From contig NZ_JBEXCV010000042.1 in assembly GCF_040605455.1 (NCBI RefSeq), positions 1 to 58,748 on the forward strand: a DNA stretch of 58,748 nt, in the 5' to 3' direction. The notes under the pieces are model-generated. The model worked only from the letters and a program-made list of their open reading frames with translations, was not told where the DNA came from and searched no databases. Below, in pieces: positions 25,624 to 34,700 of the stretch. Within the stretch, counting starts at the first letter, position 1; every line of letters begins with the position of its first letter. A program made the position numbers and the translations under genes. This DNA comes from Embleya sp040605455. Its GTDB lineage: Bacteria > Actinomycetota > Actinomycetes > Streptomycetales > Streptomycetaceae.

Positions 25624-26838
25624 ATGACCGCCTTCAATCTCGCCCTGAACGAGGACCAGACCACCATCCGCGACTGGGTGCACACCTTCGCCGCCGACAC
25701 CATGCGCCCGGCCGCCGCCGAATGGGACGAGCGGGAGGAAACCCCCTGGCCGATCATCCAGGAAGCCGCCAAGGTCGGACTGTACTCCCTCGACTTCTTC
25801 ACCACCCAGGCATTCGACCCCACCGGTCTGAGCATGCCGCTGATCATGGAGGAACTCTTCTGGGGCGACGCGGGGTTGGGCCTGGCACTGACCGGCACCG
25901 CGCTCGCCGCGGCCGGTCTGGTGGCCAACGGCACGCAGGAGCAGATCATCACCTGGGCGCCCGAATTGTTCGGCACCGCCGACGACATCCGGGTCGCCGC
26001 GTTCTGCTCCTCCGAGCCCAACGCCGGCTCCGACGTCTCCTCGATGCGCACCCGCGCCACCTACGACGAGGCCACCGGCGACTGGATCCTCAACGGGGTC
26101 AAGACCTGGGCCACCAACGGCGGCATCGCGCACGTGCACGTCGTGGTCGCCACCACCGACCCCGCCCTGGGCTCGCGCGGCCAGGCCAGTTTCGTGATCC
26201 CGCCGAACACGCCCGGCCTGTCCCAGGGGCAGAAGTTCAAGAAGCACGGCATCCGCGCGTCGCACACCGCCGAGGTGGTCCTGGACAACGTCCGGGTCCC
26301 CGGCGACTGCCTGTTGGGCGGCAAGGACAAGTTGGACGAGCGGCTCGCGCGCGCCAGGTCCGGTACGTCCGCGCGATCCAACGCGGCGATGGCCACCTTC
26401 GAATCCTCCCGCCCGGCGGTCGCCGCGCAGGCGGTGGGCATCGCGCGCGCCGCCTACGAGGTGGCCCTGGAATACGCGCAGGTCCGCGAGCAGTTCGGTC
26501 GGCCGATCATCGACAACCAGGGCGTCGCGTTCACCATCGCCGACATGCGCACCCGGATCGACGCGGCCCGGCTGCTCACCTGGCGAGCCTCGTGGATGGC
26601 GGCGACGAACCAGCCGTTCACCGCGGCCGAGGGCTCGATGTCCAAGCTGTACGCCGGCGAGACCGCCAAGTGGGTGACCTCCGCCGCGATGCAGATCCTC
26701 GGCGGCAACGGGTACACCCGCGAGTACCCGGTCGAGCGCATGCACCGGGACAGCGCGATATACACGATCTTCGAGGGTACGAGCGAGATCCAACGGCTGG
26801 TGATCGTGCGGACGCTGTCCGACGTGCCGATTCGCTGA
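25624..26838 (+). CDS. Acyl-CoA dehydrogenase
   Basis: A 404-residue flavoprotein that introduces a double bond into an acyl-CoA. It has the usual three-domain layout: FCSSEPNAGSDVSS and WILNGVKTWATNGG for FAD/substrate binding, EYAQVREQFGRPIIDNQGVA, and AMQILGGNGYTREYPVERMHRD. The sequence IYTIFEGTSEIQRLVI contains the catalytic-base Glu of the short/medium-chain type. It is a single gene; a thiolase-like gene follows about 540 bp on, in the opposite orientation. The chain-length preference is unknown. Confidence 0.93.
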   Translation: MTAFNLALNEDQTTIRDWVHTFAADTMRPAAAEWDEREETPWPIIQEAAKVGLYSLDFFTTQAFDPTGLSMPLIMEELFWGDAGLGLALTGTALAAAGLVANGTQEQIITWAPELFGTADDIRVAAFCSSEPNAGSDVSSMRTRATYDEATGDWILNGVKTWATNGGIAHVHVVVATTDPALGSRGQASFVIPPNTPGLSQGQKFKKHGIRASHTAEVVLDNVRVPGDCLLGGKDKLDERLARARSGTSARSNAAMATFESSRPAVAAQAVGIARAAYEVALEYAQVREQFGRPIIDNQGVAFTIADMRTRIDAARLLTWRASWMAATNQPFTAAEGSMSKLYAGETAKWVTSAAMQILGGNGYTREYPVERMHRDSAIYTIFEGTSEIQRLVIVRTLSDVPIR

Positions 26839-27049
26839 GTCCGAGCGCCGACACCCGCCATGCGCCGCCGCGACGCCCGACCCGTGCCGGGGCCGGGCGC
26901 CGCGGCGAGTGTTTCGGGGGCGTCGCGCTCAGCCGGTCCGGCAGCCTGCCGCCCCGGGCGCCCCGGTCGGTGACCGGCGTGCGCACACCGAAAAGCACGC
27001 CCCCGGGCCCGTTGCGAGCTCCGCCCGATTCCTCGTGCGCCGGCCTCCG

Positions 27050-27211
27050 TCAGCGCAGCGGTCCCGGCTCCGGTTCCGGTACCGGGTCCGGCTCGTCCGG
27101 GACCGGCGGCGAACCCGGGTCGGGCGGCAGCGGTTCGGGGCCGGGCTCCGGCAGCGGGTGCGGTGTGGGCATCGGCGCCGGGGGCAGTGGGTCCGGCCAC
27201 GGATCGGTCAC
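27050..27211 (-). CDS. Small proline-rich acidic protein (53 aa)
   Basis: GTG 27211 has a textbook AGGAGG six bases upstream. The frame then encodes 53 residues that are about half Pro with Asp and Glu (opening TDPWPDPLPPAPMPTPHP, ending PEPEPGPLR). No family is recognised and the sequence is surely disordered. It lies 168 bp downstream of a thiolase-like gene on the same strand. Its strong ribosome site and clean stop are the evidence for translation. Confidence 0.55.
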   Translation of the reverse strand: MTDPWPDPLPPAPMPTPHPLPEPGPEPLPPDPGSPPVPDEPDPVPEPEPGPLR

Positions 27212-27379
27212 GACAACCTCCTGGAGAGGGTGCAGTCCGGGCGTGCCCGGACACGTCGCGGCGGCGACGTCATCTCCCCGATACCCGCGCCGACGCCGAC
27301 CAGCCTGCGGCCCCCGAACGCGCCGACGACGATCCGACGCCGTTGTGGCCGGGGGTCCCGCGGCGGCTTCGGACGCGGA

Positions 27380-28825
27380 TCACGCCGAGAGGGTGCCGCC
27401 GGCCACGTGCACCGATCGGCCGACCCAGGTGTCGGTGCGCATGGACGCCAGTACGTCCGGGTGCGTCGAGGTTGCCACCGATCGCACGCCGTCCGTGCCC
27501 TCGACGACCGCGATCGCCACCGCCGGTTCGCCCTCCTCGAACGCCACCGTGCAGCCCACCACCTCGGCCGGACCCGCGTAGTCCGCGTCCACCGGGCGGC
27601 TCGGCAACTCCGCGCGCACCTCGATCGCGCGGAAACCGTCGGCGGCGGGCCGATCCGACCACAGCGCGCCGGCCTGCTTGGTGACCATCCCGGACACGCT
27701 CGTCACCAGCCCGTCGCCGCCCGCGAGCACCCGTCGGGTCACCTCGACCGTGGCCTGCAACGCGTAATTGTTCAGCGGCCCGCCGGCGAACGCCATCCCA
27801 CCCGTCGCCGTCAGCTCCCGGCCGGCGCGCCCGGCCAGGCCCAGCTCGTGCCGCTGGATCCGGACCGCCGCCGGGAAGCAGCTGTACAGGTCCAGGTGCG
27901 TCGTGTCCGAGACCCCCGCGCCCAATGCCGCGCCGACCGCGGCGAACCCGGGGGAGCGGTCCAGGTCCGGCCGGGCCACCAGCGGCACCATGGTGTTCGC
28001 CTCGGCCGCCGCCGTCGGGAACACCCACCGGTCGCGGGCCACCCCGAACCGGCGCGCCGCCTCGGCCGAGCACAGCAGCAGCGCGGCGGCCTGGTCGACG
28101 TTCATCTGCGAGCAGTGCCACTTCGAGTACGGGCTCGCCAGCCACGCGTTGCGCCCGGTGGGTGCCAGCAGTTCGTCCGCCTGCACCGCGCGGCCCCGGA
28201 CCGAGTGCCCGGCGTCGGCGGCGACCGTCGAGAAGTCCGCCCACAGCGCGGCGATCTCCCGCGCGTCGTCCGCCGGCGGCCGGCCCCGTGCCGCGCCGAT
28301 CGCCGACTCCATCACCGCGTACTGCCGCGCGGGCACCGCCAGATGGCGATCGATCTCGACCCGGGCCAGGATGTCCGCGCCGGGCGCCCACACCGTGTCC
28401 GGGACCCCCTCCGCGACCGGATCCGCCGGTTCGAGCCCGGCGATCCTGGCGCGCAGTCGCCGATGTGCCGCCTCGCCGCCCACGACGAGCACCACCTCGG
28501 CCCGTCCGGCGGCGATCTCGGCGCAGGCTCGGGTGATCAACGACTGTTGCAGGACCCCAAGTTCGGCCAGCGTGCTGTGCGCGTCCACGATCTTGAACCG
28601 GTTTGCCAGCCAACGCCCCGGATCGCCGTGCCGCCAGGTGCCGCGCGGTACGAGCACGTGCCGCACCGCCCGCAACAGCGCGCCCGACCCCGCGGCGGCC
28701 TCCTCGACGGCCCGCGCCATCAACTCCAACTCGCCGACCCCGGCCCCGGCCTCGGCCAGGCGCTGCCGCGCCACCCCGGCCCCGACCAACACCGGCGTCC
28801 GCGGATCGACCGCCTCCAGCCCCAT
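27380..28825 (-). CDS. Thiolase-like acetyl-CoA acetyltransferase family protein
   Basis: A 481-residue protein starting GLEAVDPRTPVLVGAGVARQ. It contains LVVGGEAAHRRLRARIAGLE, SPYSKWHCSQMNVDQAAALL, LDLYSCFPAAVRIQ and a GGMAFAGGPLNNYALQA motif. These define a thiolase-superfamily subgroup (acetyl-CoA acetyltransferase-like) found beside fatty-acid or sterol catabolism genes. The classical nucleophile Cys of biosynthetic thiolases is not obvious, and the YSCFP Cys may have a role. ATG 28825 is chosen because AAGGGGG sits six bases before it. It is divergent from a uvrA-like gene. Confidence 0.85.
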   Translation of the reverse strand: MGLEAVDPRTPVLVGAGVARQRLAEAGAGVGELELMARAVEEAAAGSGALLRAVRHVLVPRGTWRHGDPGRWLANRFKIVDAHSTLAELGVLQQSLITRACAEIAAGRAEVVLVVGGEAAHRRLRARIAGLEPADPVAEGVPDTVWAPGADILARVEIDRHLAVPARQYAVMESAIGAARGRPPADDAREIAALWADFSTVAADAGHSVRGRAVQADELLAPTGRNAWLASPYSKWHCSQMNVDQAAALLLCSAEAARRFGVARDRWVFPTAAAEANTMVPLVARPDLDRSPGFAAVGAALGAGVSDTTHLDLYSCFPAAVRIQRHELGLAGRAGRELTATGGMAFAGGPLNNYALQATVEVTRRVLAGGDGLVTSVSGMVTKQAGALWSDRPAADGFRAIEVRAELPSRPVDADYAGPAEVVGCTVAFEEGEPAVAIAVVEGTDGVRSVATSTHPDVLASMRTDTWVGRSVHVAGGTLSA

Positions 28826-29017
28826 CGCCGCCCCCTTGCCGCAACCCATCCGCCCCGGACCACCCGGCGCGCGCCGACGTTAGTCGTGGATACCGACGAT
28901 CACCAGTGCGTCCGTCGTCGCGTCCGCAGGGCCGGCCACGGTTGTGGATCACCTTTCGGTGGGCATAGGACAACCTTCGGCCGGTGGTGCGAGGAGCGGT
29001 GTGCGAGGAGCGGTGTG

Positions 29018-31432
29018 ATGACCGAGCACGATCCGTATGTGCGGGTGCGTGGTGCGCGTGAACACAACCTGCGGGACGTGGACGTGGACATCCCGCGCGA
29101 CGTGTTCGTGGTGTTCACGGGGGTGTCCGGATCGGGCAAGTCCTCGCTGGCGTTCGGCACGGTGTACGCGGAGGCGCAGCGGCGGTACTTCGAGTCGATC
29201 GCGCCCTATGCCCGGCGGTTGATCCAGCAGGTCGGCGCGCCGCATGTGGACGAGATCAGCGGGTTGCCGCCGGCCATCGCGTTGCGTCAGCAGCGGTCCG
29301 CGCCGACCTCGCGCTCGACGCTGGGCACGCTGACGACGCTGTCCAACTCGCTGCGGATGCTCTTCTCCCGGGCCGGTGACTACCCGCCCGGTGCGGAGCG
29401 GGTGGATTCGGACGCGTTCTCGCCGAATACCGCCGCCGGCGCCTGCCCGAACTGTCACGGCCTGGGCCGGGTGCACGAGGTGAGCGAGGAGTCGCTGGTC
29501 CCGGACCCGAGCCGGTCGATCCGGGAAGGGGCGATCGCCGCGTGGCCCGGTGCCTGGTACGGGAAGAACCTGCGGGACATCCTGGCCACGCTCGGCTACG
29601 ACGTGGACCGGCCGTGGCGGGAGTTGCCCAGGGCCGAGCGGGACTGGATCCTGTTCACCGACGACCAGCCGGTGGTCACCGTGCACCCGGTGCGCGACGC
29701 GAGCCGGATCCAGCGCGACTACCAGGGCACATACAGCAGCGCGCGGCGGATCGTGCTGAAGACGTTCGCGAGTTCGAAGAGCGCGACGCAGCGCAGGCGG
29801 GTCGAGCGTTTCCTGCGCAGCGGGCCGTGCCCGGTGTGCCACGGTCGGCGGCTGCGGCCCGCATCGCTGGCGGTGACCTTCGCGGGATACGACATCGCCG
29901 CGCTGGTGGCACTGCCGCTGGTCCAGGCGGCGAAGGTGCTGGCCGGGGCGGCGGGCGACGGCGAACCGGCCGCGACGATCTGCGCCGACCTGGTGGCCCG
30001 GATCGCGGTGCTGGTCGAGTTGGGCCTGGGGTATCTGAGCATGGACCGGGAGACGCCGACGTTGTCCTCGGGCGAACTGCAACGGTTGCGGCTGGCCACC
30101 CAGTTGCGGTCGGGGCTGTTCGGGGTCGTGTACGTGCTGGACGAGCCGTCCGCCGGGCTGCACTCGGCGGACACCGAGGCACTGCTCGTGGTGCTCGACC
30201 GGCTGCGCGCGGCGGGTAACTCGCTGTTCGTGGTGGAGCACCGGATGGCGGTGGCGCGCCGGGCGGGCTGGCTCGTGGACGTGGGTCCGGGCGCGGGCGA
30301 GGGCGGCGGCCGGATTCTGTACAGCGGCCCGCCGGACGGGCTGCGCGAAGTGGCCGATTCGGCGACCCGCCGATTCCTGTTCCGAGCCGGCCCGCCGCCG
30401 GCCCGGGAACCGCTGTCGCCGACCGGGTGGTTGACGCTGACCGGGGTGACCCTGCACAACCTGCGCGACCTGGACGTGCGCCTGCCGCTGGGCGTGTTCA
30501 CCGTGGTCACCGGGGTCTCCGGCGCGGGCAAGTCCAGCCTGGTCGGCGGGGTGTTGGCGGAGGTGACGGCGGAGCACCTGGGCACCCGGGCCGAGGAGGA
30601 CGAGGAACGTCGACAGGAGTCCGGCGAGATTCGCGCGGTCGAGGGTCTGGACACGATCGACCGCCTGGTACGGGTGGACCAGAAGCCGATCGGGCGCACT
30701 CCGCGCTCGAACCTGGCCACCTATACCGGTCTGTTCGACACAGTCCGCAAACTGTTCGCGGACACCGACGCGGCGCGCGAGCGCGGGTGGACCGCGAGCC
30801 GGTTCTCCTTCAACGTGGATGGCGGGCGGTGCGAGACGTGTTCGGGCGAGGGCTTCGTCGCGGTCGAGCTGTTGTTCCTGCCGGGGACGTACGCGCCGTG
30901 TCCGACCTGCCATGGCGCGCGCTACAACCCGCGGACGCTGGAGGTCGACTACCGCGGGCTGAACATCGCGGACGTGCTCGGGCTGACCGTGGACGCCGCA
31001 GCGGACTTCCTCGCCGAGGTGCCGGCCGCCGCGCGCAGCCTGACCACGCTGCGCGAGGTGGGCCTGGGCTATCTGCGGTTGGGCCAACCGGCGACCGAGC
31101 TCTCCGGCGGCGAGGCGCAGCGGATCAAGTTGGCGAGCGAGCTGCAACGGGCCCGGCGCGGGCACACGCTGTATCTGTTGGACGAGCCGACGGCCGGGCT
31201 GCATCCGGCGGATGTCGAGTTGTTGATGCACCAGTTGCACGGATTGGTCGCCGCGGGCAACACGGTGGTGGTGGTCGAGCACGACCTGGACGTGATCGCC
31301 GGTGCGGACTGGATGATCGACATGGGGCCCGGCGGCGGTGCGAACGGCGGCCGGATCGTGGCGAGCGGGGTGCCGGCGGACGTGGCGGCGAAGGGTGTGG
31401 GGGTGAGCGCGCGGTTTCTGGCGGCGCACTGA
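29018..31432 (+). CDS. UvrA2-type excinuclease ABC subunit A-like ATPase
   Basis: An 804-residue soluble protein with two ABC ATPase halves. The P-loops are GVSGSGKSS (Lys41) and GVSGAGKSS (Lys505). The signatures are TLSSGELQRLRLA and ELSGGEAQRIKLA. Zinc-finger cysteines occur as CPNCHG/CPVCHG and CETCSG/CPTCHG. UvrA proper has about 950 residues. Here the roughly 120-residue UvrB-binding domain between the first P-loop half and the first zinc finger is missing, which is diagnostic of class II UvrA (UvrA2/DrrC-like). Such proteins are linked to tolerance of DNA-binding antibiotics rather than general repair. GAGGAG lies before the ATG. Confidence 0.92.
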   Translation: MTEHDPYVRVRGAREHNLRDVDVDIPRDVFVVFTGVSGSGKSSLAFGTVYAEAQRRYFESIAPYARRLIQQVGAPHVDEISGLPPAIALRQQRSAPTSRSTLGTLTTLSNSLRMLFSRAGDYPPGAERVDSDAFSPNTAAGACPNCHGLGRVHEVSEESLVPDPSRSIREGAIAAWPGAWYGKNLRDILATLGYDVDRPWRELPRAERDWILFTDDQPVVTVHPVRDASRIQRDYQGTYSSARRIVLKTFASSKSATQRRRVERFLRSGPCPVCHGRRLRPASLAVTFAGYDIAALVALPLVQAAKVLAGAAGDGEPAATICADLVARIAVLVELGLGYLSMDRETPTLSSGELQRLRLATQLRSGLFGVVYVLDEPSAGLHSADTEALLVVLDRLRAAGNSLFVVEHRMAVARRAGWLVDVGPGAGEGGGRILYSGPPDGLREVADSATRRFLFRAGPPPAREPLSPTGWLTLTGVTLHNLRDLDVRLPLGVFTVVTGVSGAGKSSLVGGVLAEVTAEHLGTRAEEDEERRQESGEIRAVEGLDTIDRLVRVDQKPIGRTPRSNLATYTGLFDTVRKLFADTDAARERGWTASRFSFNVDGGRCETCSGEGFVAVELLFLPGTYAPCPTCHGARYNPRTLEVDYRGLNIADVLGLTVDAAADFLAEVPAAARSLTTLREVGLGYLRLGQPATELSGGEAQRIKLASELQRARRGHTLYLLDEPTAGLHPADVELLMHQLHGLVAAGNTVVVVEHDLDVIAGADWMIDMGPGGGANGGRIVASGVPADVAAKGVGVSARFLAAH

Positions 31433-31480
31433 CGGGTCGGCGGGCGTGGCCGGGTCGGCGGGCGTGGCCGGGTCGGCGCG
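31433..31480. repeat. 18-bp tandem repeat, about 2.6 copies
   Basis: CGGGTCGGCGGGCGTGGC occurs at 31433-31450 and 31451-31468, followed by a partial copy to 31480. It lies just after the uvrA2 stop in the gap to the convergent MarR gene. Confidence 0.7.
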
Positions 31481-31542
31481 GGCCGTGGGACGAGGAGCCG
31501 CCTCGGAGCGGGAGGGTGCGAGAGCGCGGCCCGGCCGCCCGG

Positions 31543-31983
31543 TCAGCCGGCGTCCGGTCCGGCCAGGAAGGCGAGGACGGCGGCCGGGTCCTCGCTCGCG
31601 CACGCGGCCCGCACGGCCGACTCGTGTGCCTCGGCCAGCGCGTTCAGCCGGGCGAGGCGATCGTGGCCGCGCCGGGACAGATGGGCCGCGATCCGACGGC
31701 GGTCGATGCCGGACCGGCGTCGGTAGATCCAGCCGTCGTCCACCAGTGCGTCCACGATCCGGGTCAGGCTGGCGTGCGGGATCAGCAGACTCTGCGCCAG
31801 ATCGCCCATCTGGTGGCCCTCGCCGTCGCCCAGGGCGCGCAGCACGAGCCACTGGTCGAGGGTGCAGTCCTCCTCGGTCAACGCGAGGTTCAACGTGCGG
31901 GCGAGACGGCGCTGCGCGATGGTGAGCATCTCGATCAGGGGCGGCTGCGTGACGGCCCGCTCCGCGAGTTCGCCGGCGGACAT
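31543..31983 (-). CDS. MarR family transcriptional regulator
   Basis: About 146 residues. It has the MarR winged-helix fold: DQWLVLRALGDGEGHQMGDL, then LLIPHASLTRIVDALVDDGW and a wing with RRSGIDRRRIAAHLSRRG. ATG 31983 is preferred because GAAGGGG is correctly spaced; ATG 31989 and GTG 31992 are in-frame alternatives. It is divergent from the amide-operon sensor gene, only about 50 bp away, and could repress that operon. It could instead relate to the convergent UvrA2 gene, but the shared promoter makes the amide genes likelier targets. Confidence 0.85.
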   Translation of the reverse strand: MSAGELAERAVTQPPLIEMLTIAQRRLARTLNLALTEEDCTLDQWLVLRALGDGEGHQMGDLAQSLLIPHASLTRIVDALVDDGWIYRRRSGIDRRRIAAHLSRRGHDRLARLNALAEAHESAVRAACASEDPAAVLAFLAGPDAG

Positions 31984-32033
31984 GCTCATCACCCCTTCAC
32001 CAGGCCGTTCCCAGGAGCATACTTACTCGCCTG

Positions 32034-33173
32034 ATGAGCGTCGAGACAGTCTTGATCGAGCCGCTCGACGCGCTGCATTCCGACCGGAATCCCCAGGTGC
32101 TTCGAGTGGGACTCGTGGTGCCCCAGTCCGGTGCGCTGGGGATCATCGGGCCGTCCGCGGTGGATGCGGCGCTGCTCGCGGCGCACGAGATCAACACGGC
32201 CTGCGGGGTGCGCGACCGCCCGCTGGAACTGGTCCTGGTGGACGCCGGCGGCCCGCCCGACAAGGTCGCGGCGCAGGTCGAAATGCTCGGCGACGCCGGG
32301 GCGGTGGACGTGTTGGTCGGCTTCCACACCAGCGACGTGCACCGCGCGATCGAGTCGGTGGTCAGCGGCCGGATCCCGTACATCTTCACCCCGCCGCACG
32401 AGGGCGGAAGCCGGCTGCCCGGGGTGGTCTGCACGGGGGTCGACCCGATGCGTCAGCTGAGCGAGTCGATCGGGTGGCTCACCGAACACCACCGGTTGCG
32501 GCGGTGGGCGCTGATCGGCAACGACTACATCTGGCCCCGGGCCACCCACGCAGCCGCCACCCGGTTGATCGCGGACGCGCGCAGCAGCGTGGTGTACGAG
32601 CGGCGGGTGGGCTTCGGCGCGGTGCGGGCGGGGCTGGACGAGTTGTTCGCGGGCCTGCGGGCCACCCGGGCCGACGCGCTGCTGCTCAGCCTGATCGGTC
32701 GCGATCTGGTGGACTTCAACCGGGCGCTGCGGCACGCCGGGCTGGATCGCATCCTGGTCCGGCTGTCCGGCTCGCTGGAGGAAAACGGACTGTTGGCCTA
32801 CGGCGGGGACGACACCGGTGCGATGTACGCGGTGATGCAGTCGTTCGCGTCGCAGACCGACGATCGCCGGCTGGGACTGGCCGAGCGGCACCGGACGTTG
32901 CTCGGGCCGCAGGCTCCGGTGTTGGATGCCTATGCGGAGGGTCTGTACGACGGGCTGCACCTGGTCGCGGCGTTGGCCTCTCGGGGTGCGCTGGCGCCGA
33001 ACGGGTTGGCGGCGGCGGTGCGTTGCCTGCTGGACCGGGATCCGGACGCCGAACGCGGGGCCTGGGCCCGCTCGCCGCTGGGGCCGCCGCGCCGGCAGGT
33101 GTACCTGGCTCGGGCGGAAGGGCTGGATTTCGCCGTGCTGCCGCGGCGAGAAAGTACTTCCATTTGGAAATAA
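32034..33173 (+). CDS. AmiC-like cytoplasmic amide-sensing / branched-chain-type ligand-binding protein
   Basis: A 379-residue type I periplasmic-binding-fold protein with VLRVGLVVPQSGALGIIGPS and AALLAAHEINTACG. YIFTPPHEGG and RRWALIGNDYIWPRATHA are close to the AmiC/UrtA amide- and urea-binding group. It has no signal peptide or lipobox; homology starts almost at the N-terminus, so the protein is predicted to be cytoplasmic. In Pseudomonas, AmiC is a cytoplasmic amide sensor that controls the amidase operon. The next two genes are a permease and a formamidase/acetamidase, which supports a sensing role. No AmiR-like antiterminator is adjacent. The ribosome site for ATG 32034 is weak. Confidence 0.8.
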   Translation: MSVETVLIEPLDALHSDRNPQVLRVGLVVPQSGALGIIGPSAVDAALLAAHEINTACGVRDRPLELVLVDAGGPPDKVAAQVEMLGDAGAVDVLVGFHTSDVHRAIESVVSGRIPYIFTPPHEGGSRLPGVVCTGVDPMRQLSESIGWLTEHHRLRRWALIGNDYIWPRATHAAATRLIADARSSVVYERRVGFGAVRAGLDELFAGLRATRADALLLSLIGRDLVDFNRALRHAGLDRILVRLSGSLEENGLLAYGGDDTGAMYAVMQSFASQTDDRRLGLAERHRTLLGPQAPVLDAYAEGLYDGLHLVAALASRGALAPNGLAAAVRCLLDRDPDAERGAWARSPLGPPRRQVYLARAEGLDFAVLPRRESTSIWK

Positions 33174-33183
33174 CTGGTTCTAA

Positions 33184-33224
33184 GGTCTCTTCGAGACCCC
33201 TCGGGGTCGTCCCGAGGAGAGACC
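33184..33224 (+). promoter_or_regulatory. Leader with alternative hairpins overlapping the permease ribosome site
   Basis: GGTCTC (33184-33189) can pair with GAGACC at 33193-33198 or with a second GAGACC at 33219-33224. Between them CCTCGGG (33199-33205) pairs with CCCGAGG (33211-33217). The ribosome site GAGGAG (33214-33219) lies inside these elements, so alternative folds could open or close it. Confidence 0.45.
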
Positions 33225-33227
33225 AAC

Positions 33228-34700
33228 ATGAGCGAAGCCCCCGCGCCCGAAACGGTCGCAAGACCCGAGCCGTCCGGCAGACCCGGCTCCACCGGTGGTC
33301 CCGGCTCGACCGGTGGCGCCGAATCGATCGAGAAGTACGGCTACAAGCAAGAGCTCCGCCGCTCCCTGAGCTTTCGTGACCTGCTCGTCTACGGCCTCGT
33401 CTTCATGGTCCCGATCGCGCCGTTCGGCATCTTCGGCGGCGTGTTCCAGGGCTCCGGCGGCATGGTCGCGCTCGCCTACGTCATCGGCATGGTCGCGATG
33501 ATGTTCACCGCGCTGTCCTACGCGCAGATGTCCCAGGCGTTCCCGATGGCCGGATCCGTGTACTCCTACGCCGGCCGCGGCATCGCCGCCCCGGTGGGCT
33601 TTTTGGCCGGCTGGATGATCCTGCTCGACTACATCCTGGTGCCCGGCCTGCTCTACCTGATCGCCGGCGTCGCGATGAACTCGCTGGTCACCTCGATCCC
33701 GGTGTGGATGTGGGTGGTCGGGTTCGTACTGCTGAACACGGCGGTCAACTACCTCGGTGTCGAGATGACCGCCAAGGTCAACAAGATCATGCTGATCGGC
33801 GAACTGATCATCCTGGTCCTGTTCATCGCGATCGGCGTGGTCGCGCTGATCGACGGCAAGGGTCGCGGCTTCGACTTCACCCCGATCTACAACAGCGACA
33901 CCTTCTCTTGGAGCCTGGTCTTCGGCGCCGTCTCGATCGCGGCGCTGAGCTTCCTCGGCTTCGACGGCATCTCCATGTTGTCCGAGGAGAACAAGGACTC
34001 GGCCAAGGCCATCGGCAGGTCGATGGTCGCCGCGCTGCTCCTGGCCGGAACGCTGTTCATCGTGCAGACGTGGGTAGCCTCGCTGCTGGTGCCCGACCCC
34101 AAGGCGCTGATCGACAACGGCGACCCGGACGGCACCGCGTTCTACGACGCGGCCCGGGTCGCGGCAGGCGGCTGGCTGGCCAAGCTCACCGCCGTTGCCA
34201 CCGCGATCGCGTGGGGCTTCGCCAACTCGCTGGTGGCCCAAGCCGCGACCTCGCGACTGCTCTACGCGATGGCCCGGGACCGGCAACTGCCGTCCTTCCT
34301 GGCCAAGGTGCACCCCAAGCACCGGGTCCCGGTCAATGCCACGCTGCTCACCGCCGCGATCTCGCTCGCCCTGGGCCTGTACACCAGCACCCGCGACGAC
34401 GGCATCACCACGCTGAGCAGCCTGGTCAACATCGGCGCGCTCACCACCTTCCTGGTTCTGCACGTGTCGGTGGTCGTGCACTATCTCGTCCGGCTCAAGA
34501 GCCGGGACTACTGGCGGCACCTGATCGCGCCCTCGCTCGGCTTCGCGATCCTGGCCTACGTCGTCTACAACGCCGACAGCGACGCGCAACGACTGGGCAC
34601 GATCTGGTTCGCGATCGGCGCCGCCCTCCTCGCCGGTCTGGTCCTGGCGGGCCGCCGGCCCAAGATTTCCGCCATCGACCAGGTCGAGGAACCCGTATGA
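33228..34700 (+). CDS. APC-superfamily amino acid/amide permease
   Basis: A 490-residue integral membrane protein with about 12 helices after a hydrophilic, Pro-rich N-terminus of some 35 residues. The first helix region LVYGLVFMVPIAPFGIFGG and MSQAFPMAGSVYSYAGRGI carry the family signature. SFLGFDGISMLSEENKDSAKAIG is the conserved helix 6-loop segment. Placement between an AmiC-like sensor and a formamidase/acetamidase suggests uptake of an amide or an amine-type nitrogen source. Its stop overlaps the amidase start by four bases. Confidence 0.9.
   Translation: MSEAPAPETVARPEPSGRPGSTGGPGSTGGAESIEKYGYKQELRRSLSFRDLLVYGLVFMVPIAPFGIFGGVFQGSGGMVALAYVIGMVAMMFTALSYAQMSQAFPMAGSVYSYAGRGIAAPVGFLAGWMILLDYILVPGLLYLIAGVAMNSLVTSIPVWMWVVGFVLLNTAVNYLGVEMTAKVNKIMLIGELIILVLFIAIGVVALIDGKGRGFDFTPIYNSDTFSWSLVFGAVSIAALSFLGFDGISMLSEENKDSAKAIGRSMVAALLLAGTLFIVQTWVASLLVPDPKALIDNGDPDGTAFYDAARVAAGGWLAKLTAVATAIAWGFANSLVAQAATSRLLYAMARDRQLPSFLAKVHPKHRVPVNATLLTAAISLALGLYTSTRDDGITTLSSLVNIGALTTFLVLHVSVVVHYLVRLKSRDYWRHLIAPSLGFAILAYVVYNADSDAQRLGTIWFAIGAALLAGLVLAGRRPKISAIDQVEEPV

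Noticed and set aside
26909..29017. In-frame extension of the UvrA2 gene to the left by about 700 codons
   Set aside because: It runs antisense through the thiolase gene and has no domain. ATG 29018 has a good ribosome site and matches the family start.
28949..31852. Long minus-strand open frame opposite the UvrA2 gene
   Set aside because: The plus strand encodes an intact UvrA2 with both P-loops. The antisense translation is low-complexity.
31984..32039. GCTCATCA / TGATGAGC inverted repeat between the MarR and AmiC-like genes
   Set aside because: Both half-sites are simply the start-codon contexts (TGATGAGC) of the two divergent genes, so the symmetry may be coincidental.
33704..34696. In-frame extension of the formamidase gene through the permease gene
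   Set aside because: It lies in a different frame of the permease coding sequence. ATG 34697 overlaps the permease stop and begins the amidase homology.
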